From Syncephalis plumigaleata (taxonomy: Eukaryota; Zoopagomycota; Zoopagomycetes; Zoopagales; Piptocephalidaceae), in the NCBI GenBank assembly GCA_025201365.1, contig JAIXMF010000012.1, positions 620,001-684,000 on the forward strand: 64,000 bases of DNA, in the 5' to 3' direction. How positions within the stretch are numbered: position 1 is the first letter of the stretch; the number at the start of each line of letters is the position of its first letter. The notes beneath the pieces were generated by a model. The model made no database searches and was not told the DNA's origin. It saw only the letters and a list, made by a program, of their open reading frames with translations. Made by a program: the position numbers and the translations under genes. Shown here one piece after another: positions 26,801 through 38,224 of the stretch.

Positions 26801-28257
26801 GAACAATCGGTGATGCCGAGAAGGTAGTGGGTGCGGCCACCTCGTCACGACTCGATACAAATATCTGGAAGCCTAGCTGTGTTGGCATGGGTGACGTGTC
26901 TTTCAATGTGTCACTCGCCGCTCTGGCACGTCCATGCTTGTCATGCTGCGTGTGATTGGCACTATTAGCGATATGTGTTGCACTAGAATTACCCGTCGCG
27001 GATGACATGTTCAACGGATGCGCATCATTCATGGGGATTGCGAGTCAAATCCCGTGCTAGCTGCCTCCATCACTTCAACATGCTGAATCGGATAGGTATC
27101 ATCGATCTTCCACTTTGTATAATAGCCGTTGGCATTCTCGTCGTCCGATAGCAGTATTGCCGATGCTTGTGCACGCGATGATCGAATCCATTTACGTCGA
27201 CAAATGACGATACGTCCTTCGAATAGCAGGACACAGGCATATCGACGGAATCGCATGCTTTTCACTTCAGTTCCGTTACCTTCAATCCAAATTGATAATG
27301 AGTTACAAGTGGTGCTGCGGGACTCGGTTCGAATAAGAAGGCGCTGGCTGCAGGGTCAAAGTCGGCCACCTGCAATGCCATACCTTTACCGTCGGTGTCG
27401 GACACTTGATGTCGAGCTGCCTGTGAGGCCGGCTTATAAAAGTAGAGCTTACCACCACGCATGGTTGCCTCGTATACCTTCCATCCTCCGCGGAAATCCG
27501 TCTTTTTAGCCAAATAGCCACTGAGATTGGTAATAGGTTGTTGATGTGTCATTGCAGTTCCATCCCCTGCTATTAATGGATGACCATTAATGGTTACGCC
27601 ATAACCAGTAATATCATTACTACTGCTACTGCTAGCATCATGTCCGTAGAATGTGTGTGGTTGTTGTTGACGACGTCGTATGTATGGATCATTCGCATCA
27701 GGATGACTACCCGTATCATGACCGGGAATGTTACGATAAGCACCTGGATCGGAGACTGACGGGATTAGCGGGCCTGCATAAACATCCGAATTCTCATCTA
27801 GCGCTAAATCCTCTGTACTGCGACTGAACTGATTGTTTAATGGATCACTTGCGTCATACGTGCTACGCAGTGTTTCGTACGATGAGAACCGCGTACTATT
27901 AAGTAGTCGATTAGAGGTGCGTCTTACTAGTGTTACTGCCGGTGGTTCGGGAGCTGCTTGTCGATTAGAGGGATAACTAGCAGGTGCAGAACTGCCAAGT
28001 GGTGAAGGTGCGGTGGACACCGCCGTGAGTGAGCTACCCGTAATTGCGTTGATTATTTTGTTACGACCCAGTAGCATGTTGAACATGGAGTTTCGATGCG
28101 AAACGAGCGCTTCATCGTTGCTCGGGCCTGTATTGCGTCTATCGATAATCTCTTGCGGCGTACTAGGATTACTAAAAGGCTGGCCGTCCACACATAGTTC
28201 TGGCGGGTCTTTCTCACATGCCTCCTTTTTCTTCTTGCCTCTTAGCATGCCCTTCAT
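20839..28257 (-). CDS. BEM2: Bem2-like RhoGAP with PH and two RasGEF-type modules
   Basis: Rho/Cdc42 GTPase-activating protein of the Bem2 type, expected at polarity sites. From ATG 28257 in order: a Ser-rich start; a PH domain (NLSGYLAKKTDFRGGW, about 27530-27080); a REM-like helix set (DEFLSAFLASYHLF, about 26430); a RasGEF catalytic-like region (about 26010-25560); a second REM-like segment (DYTRMFFATFRSFCSP, about 24220); a second RasGEF-like region (about 23850-23350); a second PH domain (about 22200-21930); and a RhoGAP domain with its arginine finger in GIYRVPG (about 21580), ending in FDVEDEPEELV. Introns lie at 24892-24832 and 21807-21750, and several more split the RhoGAP exons. Frame breaks occur near 27265, 27030, 24430 and 22850. 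If one more base is missing near 20850, the protein would run on to 20624 with a charged tail. GEF activity is not implied; yeast Bem2 is known as a GAP. Confidence 0.88.
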
Positions 28258-29909
28258 CGTCTATACAGTCCCGCGCGCGCGACTACAATATCCGTACACC
28301 TTTTCTCGTGCAACAACTGTATCTGCTTTCTGTCTCGTTTTTTTAGGTGAGTATTGGCCGTTGAATGCCACAACTAGGTTGGTACTGGATCCAATCAATG
28401 AGTATTGTTTACCTTTTTATATAAAACGCTAATTACCTTTGAAATAAATAGGAATTCACGTGTGCTACACTTATAGCTTAGTATGTTTGTATTGGAGTAG
28501 GTATCGTTGACAACACTGTTGCAAACTTATTATAGACACAAGGTATAAAAGAAATAATGGTAGCGTCGTAGAGACCGCTTAACTGTGACTGTAGAAACAA
28601 GGGGAGAGAGAGAGAAAGAGAGAAAGAGAGAGAGAAGAGAGAATCAGCGACTAGGCGATAAAAGCATCAAGGTTGCATTCCGACCACTATACACGCTGGT
28701 TGCAATAATAAGATGAGTATTGGAGTGAGTGAGTGAAAGAGTGAGTGAGAATAGAAACTGACGGCTAGAAGAATAAAGTTAAACGTATGGAGAGGATAGA
28801 TGAAAGCTCAGAAGATGAGTTGAACTACTCTGCGTGTGTGGTGTGTGTGCGTATGAGGGTTGTATGGGTTGTTGAGTGAACATGTGGTTGGATGATAATG
28901 ATGAGTAAGGCGGACTTTTTGAGTGTGAGCGGTGAAATGAATGGCTAAAAGTGTGCTAGACGATGCTTGTATGCTTGCTTGTATGCTTGCTTGTGTCTAT
29001 GTGTGTGTGTGTGGGGTCTCTTTCCTTTTTCTACCAACATCATGCTTACTGACAGACCGGTTATTAAACAACACTTGTGAATACATTACCATGACTTGCA
29101 AGTATATACAAATAGTATATAAATAAGTAATACAAATAGATTAATAACCAAATATATGATCTTTATAGATTGTTTACATTTGATATCAGTTCATTACCAT
29201 GTTAATAATAGTATTGCTATCAATTGATGCATATTCGCATCTTATTTATTCTTATATAATGTAATGATGCATATCCAATGCAAATCAACTGGTCTGTTTC
29301 AGAATGGAATAGACCGTAGTATGATGATAACGAATATCTCTATATTCAATGCTCATTCCTCGAGCATGGCAGCAATGGAATCAACGTCAATCTTTAGCAT
29401 AAGCGTAGGCAAATTTGTGTTACAAAATGGCACCAACAAAGGCAGCAAGATATACATCACTCTACAGTCATAATGCATTCTAATTTCCTCCGCTCTCTCT
29501 TTATCTGAATCTAGTATGTCATCATATTATAATAACTAATCTATATAATTATACAATAGAAATAAAACAATAAAGAAGTAACCAATACGCTATCGTATAG
29601 TCGTCAATAGACATAGTATAATAAATGAATGGTTAAAAAGGGATGAGCAAGTGTAATGAGTAATCTATGCTGCTAATAATAGCAGTAACTATAAAAATTT
29701 CCTATTGGTTATTAGCAACGCTTATTCTGTTTCGTTCAATTATCAGATGTGTCATTTCTGCGTGTACTGGATTGATGCTTAAAACGCGCAGATAAAAAGG
29801 AGTTGTATAGGTTGGCAAGACATTCCATAGGCACGCATGATAGTGAAATATCGCACAATATTGGTAGTTATTGCGGCTTGCTTACACGCTCATCATCATT
29901 CTTACTTGA
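28258..29909. other. intergenic, no gene seen
   Basis: Upstream of the Bem2-like gene. It has a GAGA-rich purine run (about 28600-28640), GAGT repeats near 28728-28750, and two copies of TGTATGCTTGCT at about 28967-28992. The short open frame at 29264-29473 has no recognisable features. Confidence 0.55.
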
Positions 29910-30177
29910 CTAGTGTGCTTCTCCTTTTACTGCCGTATGACACATCATGTACTTCAACGTTACGCGCTGCAATAAGGGCGTTGCTGTAAAGAAGAAGAAA
30001 AAAGAAACGAAGAGAAAATCGCAAATTGCAACAGCATAAGCCCTTACCACTTTGTGTTCGAATGCAACGTGTGGCTCTTGCCATCATCGCGAACGCATTG
30101 TCGCTGATAATGACATCATACTGACTGAATGTACTCGTATGTTGTGCGATAGAGCGTGCATTAGTGCTTCGATACAT
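29910..30177 (-). CDS. possible small multi-exon gene, unrecognised
   Basis: An ATG at 30177 opens a 43-codon exon ending at a GTAAGG donor (exon 30177-30048). An acceptor TTTACAG leads to a second exon from 29983. Read in phase, the second exon stops at 29910 and gives 67 residues. In another frame the same exon is open and runs into a further donor-like GTAAGA at about 29899, so the gene may be longer with a base lost in exon 1. No family is recognised. Paired splice signals are the main support. Confidence 0.3.
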
Positions 30178-30542
30178 GTGGTTCTAGTAGAGTATTATTA
30201 GAAGTGCGGTATGCCACATGTACTACTGGGATGCTGCTATTCATGCTATGCATTAATTACTGCTCTATGGTTACGTTAGCTTCAAACAGATACGAGCCCC
30301 TACGAAGCAAAAAAAATGCTCCTTCTCCAATGTCAACGCCCGAACATCAAAGGCGTTAACATAAAAATGGGGCAATCAGTAAGCAACTACAACGTATTTT
30401 GTGTAGCAATAATTTTTATCACAATCCACTCACTCTCCCTATACTTATTCACCACCTTCCCTTCGCTCTCTCTCTCTCTCTCTCTCTCGCTATCGCTCTA
30501 TCCTTTATCCTTTTTATCTTAAGCACATTGTACGCATTAACA

Positions 30543-31660
30543 ATGAACAATTCTAATACTAACTACAATACCATTTGGAATGAGCAATGCCGTTGGCTGG
30601 ACCAGCTACCTTGCGATAATAATAAACATTTCGCAAATCTGAAAAGGTCACACGGCTGGTCATCTCCAAATACGCAACTGCCAAGTACTTTAAATACACC
30701 GTGTAAAGCTATCTATCCCAATACTTTCTCTTCCTCTACTACCACTATTCCTACCACTATTCCTACCACTATTATTTCAAAAAATAGTCGAGTGAAAGAA
30801 GAAGAAGAAGAAGCAGGAGCAGGAGCAGAAACAACGGCAATGGCAATTAGAAAGCAGCGACATCCTAAGACGTTTGACGCTGAATGGAGTGTAATGCCAT
30901 TTTCACCAGTGAATGGCAGTGTTAAACGTAGTGAAATGCATCTCCAAGGTAAATATCAATAATAGCAAGTGTTTCCTTGATGATTATTGATCGTTGTTTC
31001 TATAGAGCTGAAACGCGAGCCACACAATATCTTTTTACGACCATTGTATAAAGCAATGCCACGATCGGTAAGCACTGTTGCTGCTACAAATAATAATAAT
31101 TGCAGTACTATACATACATTGTCGCGTCTAACTAATCATACTAATAATGATCATGTTAATGATAGATGCAACATATTGGCTGGGAAGATCCAAAGGCTGA
31201 CCAAGCCAATATACCATCAATGTCTTTTGTGCAATCATCTGTCGAGTCCACACCAGCTCCAGCAACTCCATCATCAACAACGATAGTGACGCCAGTTCCA
31301 TCTACAGCTATCGTATCTACAGCTACTACCAGCACTAGCACCACTACTAATGCAAAACCCATTTGTGAACCATCTATGATCTGTATACCCAGTGTAAGTA
31401 GACGCGCCGGTTACTATCCACCATCAAACCCGATGAATAACCAGATTGACGACGTACACGCAAATTACCTTGATCCAATGCGTGTAAAAGATCGTAAACG
31501 ATTCAAAGTAGTTCACTCTAGTAGTAGCAATCATCATCATCATCATCATCATCATCATAGTAGTGGTAATAGTAGTAATCATAGTAGTAGCAATAGTAAT
31601 GGCAATCTGTTTTATAGTTCAGATTATACACTTTCTAATTCAACATGGAATGTGATATAA
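30543..31660 (+). CDS. unrecognised Ser/Thr/His-rich protein
   Basis: Three exons, 30543-30948, 31006-31067 and 31166-31660, join in phase with GT-AG introns to give 320 residues without any frame break. That is good evidence for a real gene. The N-terminal part has Trp-rich motifs (NTIWNEQCRWLDQLP). The middle is Thr/Ser-rich, with KREPHNIFLRPLYKAMPRS spanning the second exon. The C-terminal part has a basic motif (MRVKDRKRFKVVHSSSS) followed by a nine-His run and Ser/Asn repeats. It looks like a mostly disordered regulatory protein. No known domain is seen. It is convergent with another His-rich unknown gene. Confidence 0.7.
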
Positions 31661-32228
31661 TCATTCTACTATGTCATTGCTATTACTATAATGATTATCG
31701 AACACAAAACGTATCCTATTGCAATGACAGAATAGATCTCTATGCACCCATCACCATTATGACTATATCTTGATATTTTTTGTATTCTTTCTCTATACCT
31801 ATATCTCACTATCTCACTATCTCACTATCTCACTTTCAAATCATAACACTCATTCATATTCATTCACATTCATTTTGTTTGCATTATTTTAAACATCTTG
31901 CCTATTTATTGCATCTAAGCATTTTTATCGACACCAAAGTCATTTTGAGTATATTGCTCAGCATTCATAACTGCCTGGAAACCACTGTAAAACCAGGTCT
32001 GGTTCAACCACACACACACACACACACACAACTATTAGCAATTTTTCTTCCTGAAATTCTCCTGGAAACTCCCATTGGCAACAACATCATGCGCGGTACT
32101 GAAATAAAGCACAAGTTTATAATTAGTATATTCTTTTTTGGTTGTCATTTGTGTAATCAAGTGTTTCCTCTTGTAATAGGGAGATAATGGTTATTTATTG
32201 TTATCATATAATTGTTATCGTATTATTG

Positions 32229-33123
32229 TTATTGTTGACGTTTCTTTCGACGGATTACCGAACTGATCCATTGGAATAATCGTTTCACTCGTTTCTGTTT
32301 TCGTGTAGTTCTGTTCTCGTAAAGTGATGGCATATCCAACGGTGATGGCAATCGAGTGCCAAATGAGGCTAGATTGATATTCGACGTGTTCAAATGATCG
32401 AGTGTCGGTAGAGTAGCGGTATCAGTATAGTGATGTTCCGGATTGGAGTAATAGCTGGTATGATTGGATTATAATGTGTACTGGATGACATTTCATTAGA
32501 TGATCTTACTCGGGGTAATCGTCGACGATGATGGTGGTGATGTCTTGCTTCCTCGTAGGAAGACTCATCATGAATGTGTCCACCATCATTGACGGTCATG
32601 TAATCAAACACTGAAGAATTTGCTTGTAATCGTTTTTGATACAATGGATTGATGTCAATGATACGGAATACCTGTTGATCCGATGATACTGGCTGTTCAA
32701 AGTAGTTCACTGTACCAGTATGAGGATAGGCGGATAGATGCTGGTTGGCATTAGCGGACGGGTAATGACGATGATGATGATGATATCCTCTGGATCGATT
32801 GGTTCTACGTCTTCCTCTTCTGCCTATTCCATCACCATTAGACATGTCATTAGATAGGGGAGCCGGATGTAATGGATAAGCACTGGGGATACGGGTAGTC
32901 TCCGCTATTGCACGATTAGAGACGTTTGGCTGGAAACAACAGCTGGCTGCGTATCGGACGCGTTATCAGGCGGCAATAATGGTGCACATATTGGTTCCAC
33001 TGAAAAACATTCATGCGACCTATCTACAGATGAAGCACTTGTATTTAAACCAAATTCATTGGGATATAACAGTGCAGATACTTGCAATGCATTTGCACAA
33101 TGTCTGATTTGCGGTGTGGTCAT
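32229..33123 (-). CDS. unrecognised basic, His/Arg-rich protein
   Basis: Starts at ATG 33123 and ends at TAA 32229, about 295 residues if two or three single-base losses (near 32910 and 32450) are allowed. It begins MTTPQIRHCANALQVSALLY. It contains a short His run beside an Arg-rich patch (about 32800-32760), a middle stretch YFEQPVSSDQQVFRIIDINP, another His-Arg cluster (about 32540), and a very basic C-terminus (RKQKRVKRLFQWISSVIRRK). No known domain is seen. The gene faces the 30543-31660 gene tail to tail. Confidence 0.55.
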
Positions 33124-33678
33124 TATTATTAATTCAAAATATTGAAGAAGGAGAAAACTAAAAGCCTCAATGAGTAGTTCGATACAGTTTGACTAGGAAA
33201 CAACAATAGCAACAACTAGTTAAAAGGATACTAGATGATGGTCATTAGAAGGATTAAATTGACGATAGATAAGGTTGGATGAATAGCGTATGAAAGTGAA
33301 CAAAGAGAAAGATAGAGAGAATAAAGCGAATCTAGCCGCATGAGCTCAATAGGTTATAGTATTTAAAGCTGTTTAACGTGCTGTAAAAAAAGGAATATTC
33401 ACTATGCCACTTTCAAATAGAAACACTACTAGGATGTATCACGGAGCCTGAAATGTAACATATATGGTAATAAACAAAATAAAAAACATTTACAAACTGA
33501 ATAGGTCCAAAACGAGCAATGGTCAACGTGGAACTTACGGTAAATGGTACGATCAATGAGTTGCCGTTCTCTTCAATTACAAACTCCATTCTACATGCTA
33601 CTTATGTTGCACTACTGGAATAGCACCATTCCTTTTGTTTCACTTTTAAACTGATGCATTCACCCTTATATTGACAGT

Positions 33679-33975
33679 TTACTTTACCGAATGCCGTACC
33701 AAATATTCTTCTTCTATTGAGCTGCAATCCACTGAGTAATAAACACCATTTCCATTGCGAAGATTGAGAATAATCTGAATAATATTCAGACATGCTGCCA
33801 TATCCCGATTCCATACACGATACTCGAATCCTTTACCTTTCATGTCATCTTTACAATTCTGATGTGTGCATCTAATAGAATAATGAATTAGTATATTGCT
33901 ATAGATTGTACTCATATTAAGAAGTCATGACAAGTGACAATAGGATATCTCGTCAATTAGAAAGACTTGAACACC
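33679..33975 (-). pseudogene. remnant of a TnpB/Fanzor-type transposon nuclease (C-terminal part)
   Basis: On the minus strand the reading GVQVFLIDE (near 33975-33949) resembles the RuvC-II region that precedes the zinc ribbon in eukaryotic TnpB/Fanzor proteins. After an in-frame stop, a second piece reads IHYSIRCTHQNC, then VWNRDMAACLNIIQIILNLR (about 33830-33750). That matches the C-terminal zinc-ribbon and RuvC-III signature (W-N-R-D-x-A-A-C-L-N) seen in many fungal copies. The N-terminal domain and RuvC-I are absent. The stop and the lack of the rest of the protein mark it as a dead fragment. Its upstream edge abuts a repeated promoter-like segment (33983-34049). Confidence 0.6.
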
Positions 33976-33982
33976 ATGCTTC

Positions 33983-34049
33983 ATTGTTATCCACGCTTGC
34001 GTATGATTTATTTGTGTATTCTTGATTAAAATAACGTCATCGTATTTCT
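33983..34049. repeat. direct repeat, copy A (upstream of the F-box gene)
   Basis: A 67-base segment with about 85 percent identity by eye to 36064-36130. The best core is TGTGTATTCTTGATTA. It ends 35 bases before the F-box ATG. Confidence 0.75.
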
Positions 34050-34083
34050 CTACCCCATATCGCCTTTCTTATTCCATTCCACT

Positions 34084-35717
34084 ATGTCTACTACTACTGA
34101 TACTACTGAAATATCGAGTAATTCCAACTCGCCTTGTAGATTACTCGATTGTCTGAATAGTCTTCCATCTCATGACCAGCGTGTCTTCCGTAGTCTACTT
34201 GGTCATATCGAATTATTGCGTTTATCAGCATGTTGTCACTCGTTAAGAAGCAGTATTCGAAATGATAAAGCATTATGGCAAGAACGATATCATAGGGATT
34301 TCCTATCAGGAGCCTATTATGCTAAAGAAATGGAATTTGTATTATGGTGTGTACGCACGGATGTCAACAATCCATGCACATCGGATAAACGAGCCGATCT
34401 ACTAGAGAATGTGGACTGGTACAACACATATCGTCGACGAGTGAGCACCGAGAATAATTGGCTATATGGACGATGCAAGAGCACGCGTATCAATATGAGA
34501 CAGTACAGGAGTGGAGTACGTTATCGCAGTAAATTTGATAATAATTGTATATTTATTACGCAGCAAGATCGCTTAGACGGGACATCAAACCATAGTTATA
34601 TTTTAGAATATTTGCCACACTCAAATATTAGATCAAGCAGCAACATTGTATACAATAGTACATTATCTACATCACCAAATGTCATTTCACTGGATATTGG
34701 TAATGAAGCTCAGTATTATTATATTTCGAATGACCATTACATAGCCGTATTTCCTAAGAAGATTGAGAGCGACACCAACTATAATGTAAAAATACTTACT
34801 CGCAAACATGGCGGTGTTTTCACTACATTCGATGTTCCAGTACAATATCAAGTGAGGGCAATCGAAGGGAACTGGGTATTACTAGTATATAAACAAAAAA
34901 GCTTCTACGAAATCACGCCAATTTGTAAATGTAAGTGTAGTGATTGTGCAATGATGCAATATAACTAGTACTAACAATCAATGAATTTAGACAATGTAAT
35001 GGTATTCGATATAGATAATAGTATCATGTATCCAGGAAACATTGATCGTACATGGAATGATGCTCGTTTCTACAAAACAACTAACAATACAGCAATAGTA
35101 TACACGGCAAGAATAGTCCAAAATGATGATGTGGATCGTATTGAATGGGCATTACACCAGTTCTCGAGCAATAATTCTGTTGTACAATTGCGAAATGGCA
35201 GGCTTGAACTACCTGAGAGGATAATACCTACGTCAATGTATCTTGCGCGTAATCCAAACAATTCGCATATGATTCTTAGATTACGTGGTAATTTTGATTA
35301 TGATCTATACATAATCCATAGCGTAGCATCCAACGGTCAAAGCCATACTCCACGTAATTGCTACACTACATCTGACAAATATATACCTATCCTATTATTA
35401 AGGACTGGATGCCACTATTTCCCATTCGGTTCCAAACCACCAAAAGTATGGACAGACTTATCCTACAATGGTGACCAAATATTACGATTACCGAATACAA
35501 TTTCTATAAGTAATCTTATGGGAGATCTCTATATTTTTATTACGGATCATAATGGTATAGAGAGTCATTACTTGTAGACATCAATACAAAGGAAATAATA
35601 CGTAAATTGGAAATACCAGATGGGACCTGGGACCTGTCTGGCTATGCAATAGCCGGTACAATATATAGTTCCAATGAAAGGCATACGCTAGTGATAGAGG
35701 AATACGGTGAACTATAA
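34084..35717 (+). CDS. F-box protein
   Basis: The N-terminus has an F-box-like segment (CLNSLPSHDQRVF, HIELLRLSACCHSLRS, ALWQERY; residues about 20-65), then the frequent fungal follow-on WYNTYRRRVSTENNWLYGRC. F-box proteins bind Skp1 and bring substrates to SCF ubiquitin ligases; the substrate here is unknown. Exon 1 is 34084-34930. A 60-base intron (34931-34990) carries TACTAAC, and exon 2 runs from 34991. The C-terminal part has repeated beta-strand-like segments, possibly a propeller-like fold. The frame breaks near 35570 (one base); beyond it the reading continues to TAA at 35715. The gene is flanked by a near-duplicate upstream segment shared with DPH1. Confidence 0.75.
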
Positions 35718-36063
35718 CAAGCATCAATAAATCATACTATATTAGCTAATAAGAGTAGTGTTTATACATCATTAAATCATAACACATGCTAATACTTTCT
35801 ATGAACTGGATGATTAATCGAATAAATCAACTATAGTAGCAATTGAGACATCAAGCTGTACAAACTGATGAATGCTTCTCAATGCATAGAGGATGTTGCT
35901 CGGTAGCACATGTACTACGGCATCATTTCATTCTACTTGATTGAAGATTGCTATCTGAATAATCTCGAATGTCATTATAACAATGCATTGAATAAAACAA
36001 GCATCCATGTTGTCCTTTACTAAATGTTCCTGTCAATTCATCATAGCTTGCTAAAACTATTCT

Positions 36064-36130
36064 ATTATTCTCCACATTTGCATATGATTTATCTGTGTAT
36101 TCTTGATTACAATAAACTCATTGTATTTCT
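36064..36130. repeat. direct repeat, copy B (upstream of DPH1)
   Basis: Partner of 33983-34049, in the same orientation. It lies 125 bases upstream of the DPH1 ATG. Confidence 0.75.
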
Positions 36131-36254
36131 TTCTCTTCATATGAAAATGACAAATACAACAAATTATAGGAATTAAATGATCAATTATTTATTTGTTTGT
36201 TTGCTTGATTGCTTTTTTTACTCATTAAAAATTTAATATTTTTCTTTTTTTATC

Positions 36255-38130
36255 ATGTCGTCAACGCCTTCCGAATCGCCCGTAGAGAGTAAGAAACCGC
36301 GTCGCCGTTTTGTCGGACGTTCAGCAGGCCAGTCGCAGTTACCACCGGTACTGAAGAGAGTATCGAGGAACTTGGCGTTGTTAAAGGTAAATAGCGCTAC
36401 TTGCGAGATTATAAAGGTTACTGAAGTGTAGTAATCTAAATGGCACTCTCGTAGCCACACCTTCTACAACGGGAACCCGCTCGCGTATTGCTAATCAGGT
36501 CCGGACGAGATATTGAACGACGAGTCCTTGAAACAAGCGGTAGCTCTGGTAGGTTGGCCAAGAACCGTACAGCGTATTTGTATTGATGAATGAACAAACC
36601 TATTCTGTAATAGTTGCCGTCAAACTACAATTTCGAGATCTTCAAGACAGTATGGCAGGTACGACGAGCCAATGCTAAACGTGGTAAGTGCACTCTTTCT
36701 ACACATAGTGCACGGTTATGCATCGTATTTATATTGTTTGAATAGTTGCATTACAGTTTCCAGAAGGTATTCTTATGTTTGCCTGTGCTATCTCGGATAT
36801 TTTAGAAAGGTAAACAATAGTAATAACAGTACTATAACTGCATCTACGTATGCCTACTTGTTCCATAATTAATAGAGCAATGCTACACTAGTTTTTGTAA
36901 TGCAGAAACCGTTGTTATGGGTGATGTCACCTATGGCGCATGCTGCGTGGATGATTTTACAGCGCGTGCACTTGGTTGCGATTTCATGGTGCATTACGGA
37001 CATAGTTGTCTTGTCCCGGTAAATGTAACCACCATCAAGACAATGTACGTGTTTGTCGATATTGGTATTGATACGGAGCATTTCGTGAATACAGTACGCA
37101 ACAACGTAGAATTCGGAAAACGGATTGTACTAGTGGGTACTATTCAGTTTGTTGCAGCTCTTCAGGTAAGATAGCATATTGCCATTATTCCGATATATAT
37201 ATATTCATAGTCAATGTACATGTACGTATAAATTAGGCAGCAAGAAGTATACTCGAGGCAGACTATGAGATTGCTGTACCACAGGCGAAACCTCTATCGC
37301 CGGGTGAAGTATTGGGATGTACATCGCCAAAATTATCAGGCTACGACGTGTTAATGTTAGTAGACTATGCCGACTATTCATATGTCATTGTATCTCACCC
37401 GTTTATCCGCTAGTTATCTAGGAGATGGACGATTCCATCTAGAATCTATCATGATATCTAATCCAGAATTACCTGCCTTTCGGTAAGTAGTTTGATTATT
37501 TGCTCGTTCTACTTTGACAACTAATCTAAGCATGCAACAGCTACGATCCGTACTCGAAGAAGTTTACACGAGAACGCTACGAACACGAGGAGATGTATTC
37601 ATTGCGACGACACGCCATTAGCACGGCACGACAAGCTAAACATTTCGGATTGATTCTGGGAACACTTGGACGACAGGGAAGTCCAAAGATTATGGAGGTG
37701 AGCTAGCGATTGGCGGTGTGCTTAACTGCACTATTACTAATAGAGAATGCAGTATTTGCAAGAGAAAATAACATCAAGCGGACGAAGCTGCACCATTGTA
37801 CTATTGTCGGAAATATTCCCTAGTAAGCTTGATTTGTTCAAGGATATTGACGCGTATGTAGTGATAAATGCAAATTGCGATAATGATAGGCACCACTGAC
37901 TTTTCGTGCTCTATAGATGGATACAGATTGCATGTCCTCGTCTCTCGATCGATTGGGGCTACGCGTTTAACAAGCCATTATTATCGCCCTACGAGGCAGC
38001 CGTGGCACTTGACGCTGTAGAATGGCAGACCATCTATCCCATGGATTTCTACGCGCAGGATAGTCTAGGTCCATGGACGGTGAATCACGGCAAGGCTAGG
38101 CCTAAGCGTGTTAAGGAAGCATCCAATTAG
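36255..38130 (+). CDS. DPH1: diphthamide biosynthesis protein 1 (Dph1)
   Basis: Radical-SAM-like Fe-S enzyme. With Dph2 it transfers the aminocarboxypropyl group from SAM to a histidine of elongation factor 2. Diagnostic segments: RRFVGRS near the start, [46 protein letters not shown] (a cluster cysteine), HYGHSCLVP, and [14 protein letters not shown] (the last cluster cysteine). Exons after the second include 36746-36809, 36892-37165, 37237-37355, 37414-37482, 37541-37697, 37753-37853 and 37917-38130, all with GT-AG borders. The junction of exons 1 and 2 (36386 to about 36455 or 36499) is unsure; a CCC shortened to CC near 36499 would restore QVPDEIL. It is convergent with the phosphopantetheinyl transferase, about 95 bases away. 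Confidence 0.93.
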
Positions 38131-38224
38131 TTGTGTTGCTGTGCTTCTTTAGAGCATAAATATACATTAATACTGTTTATTTTTACTAATAAAAACAATA
38201 GTAAATGCATTCCTAGTTGTCAAT

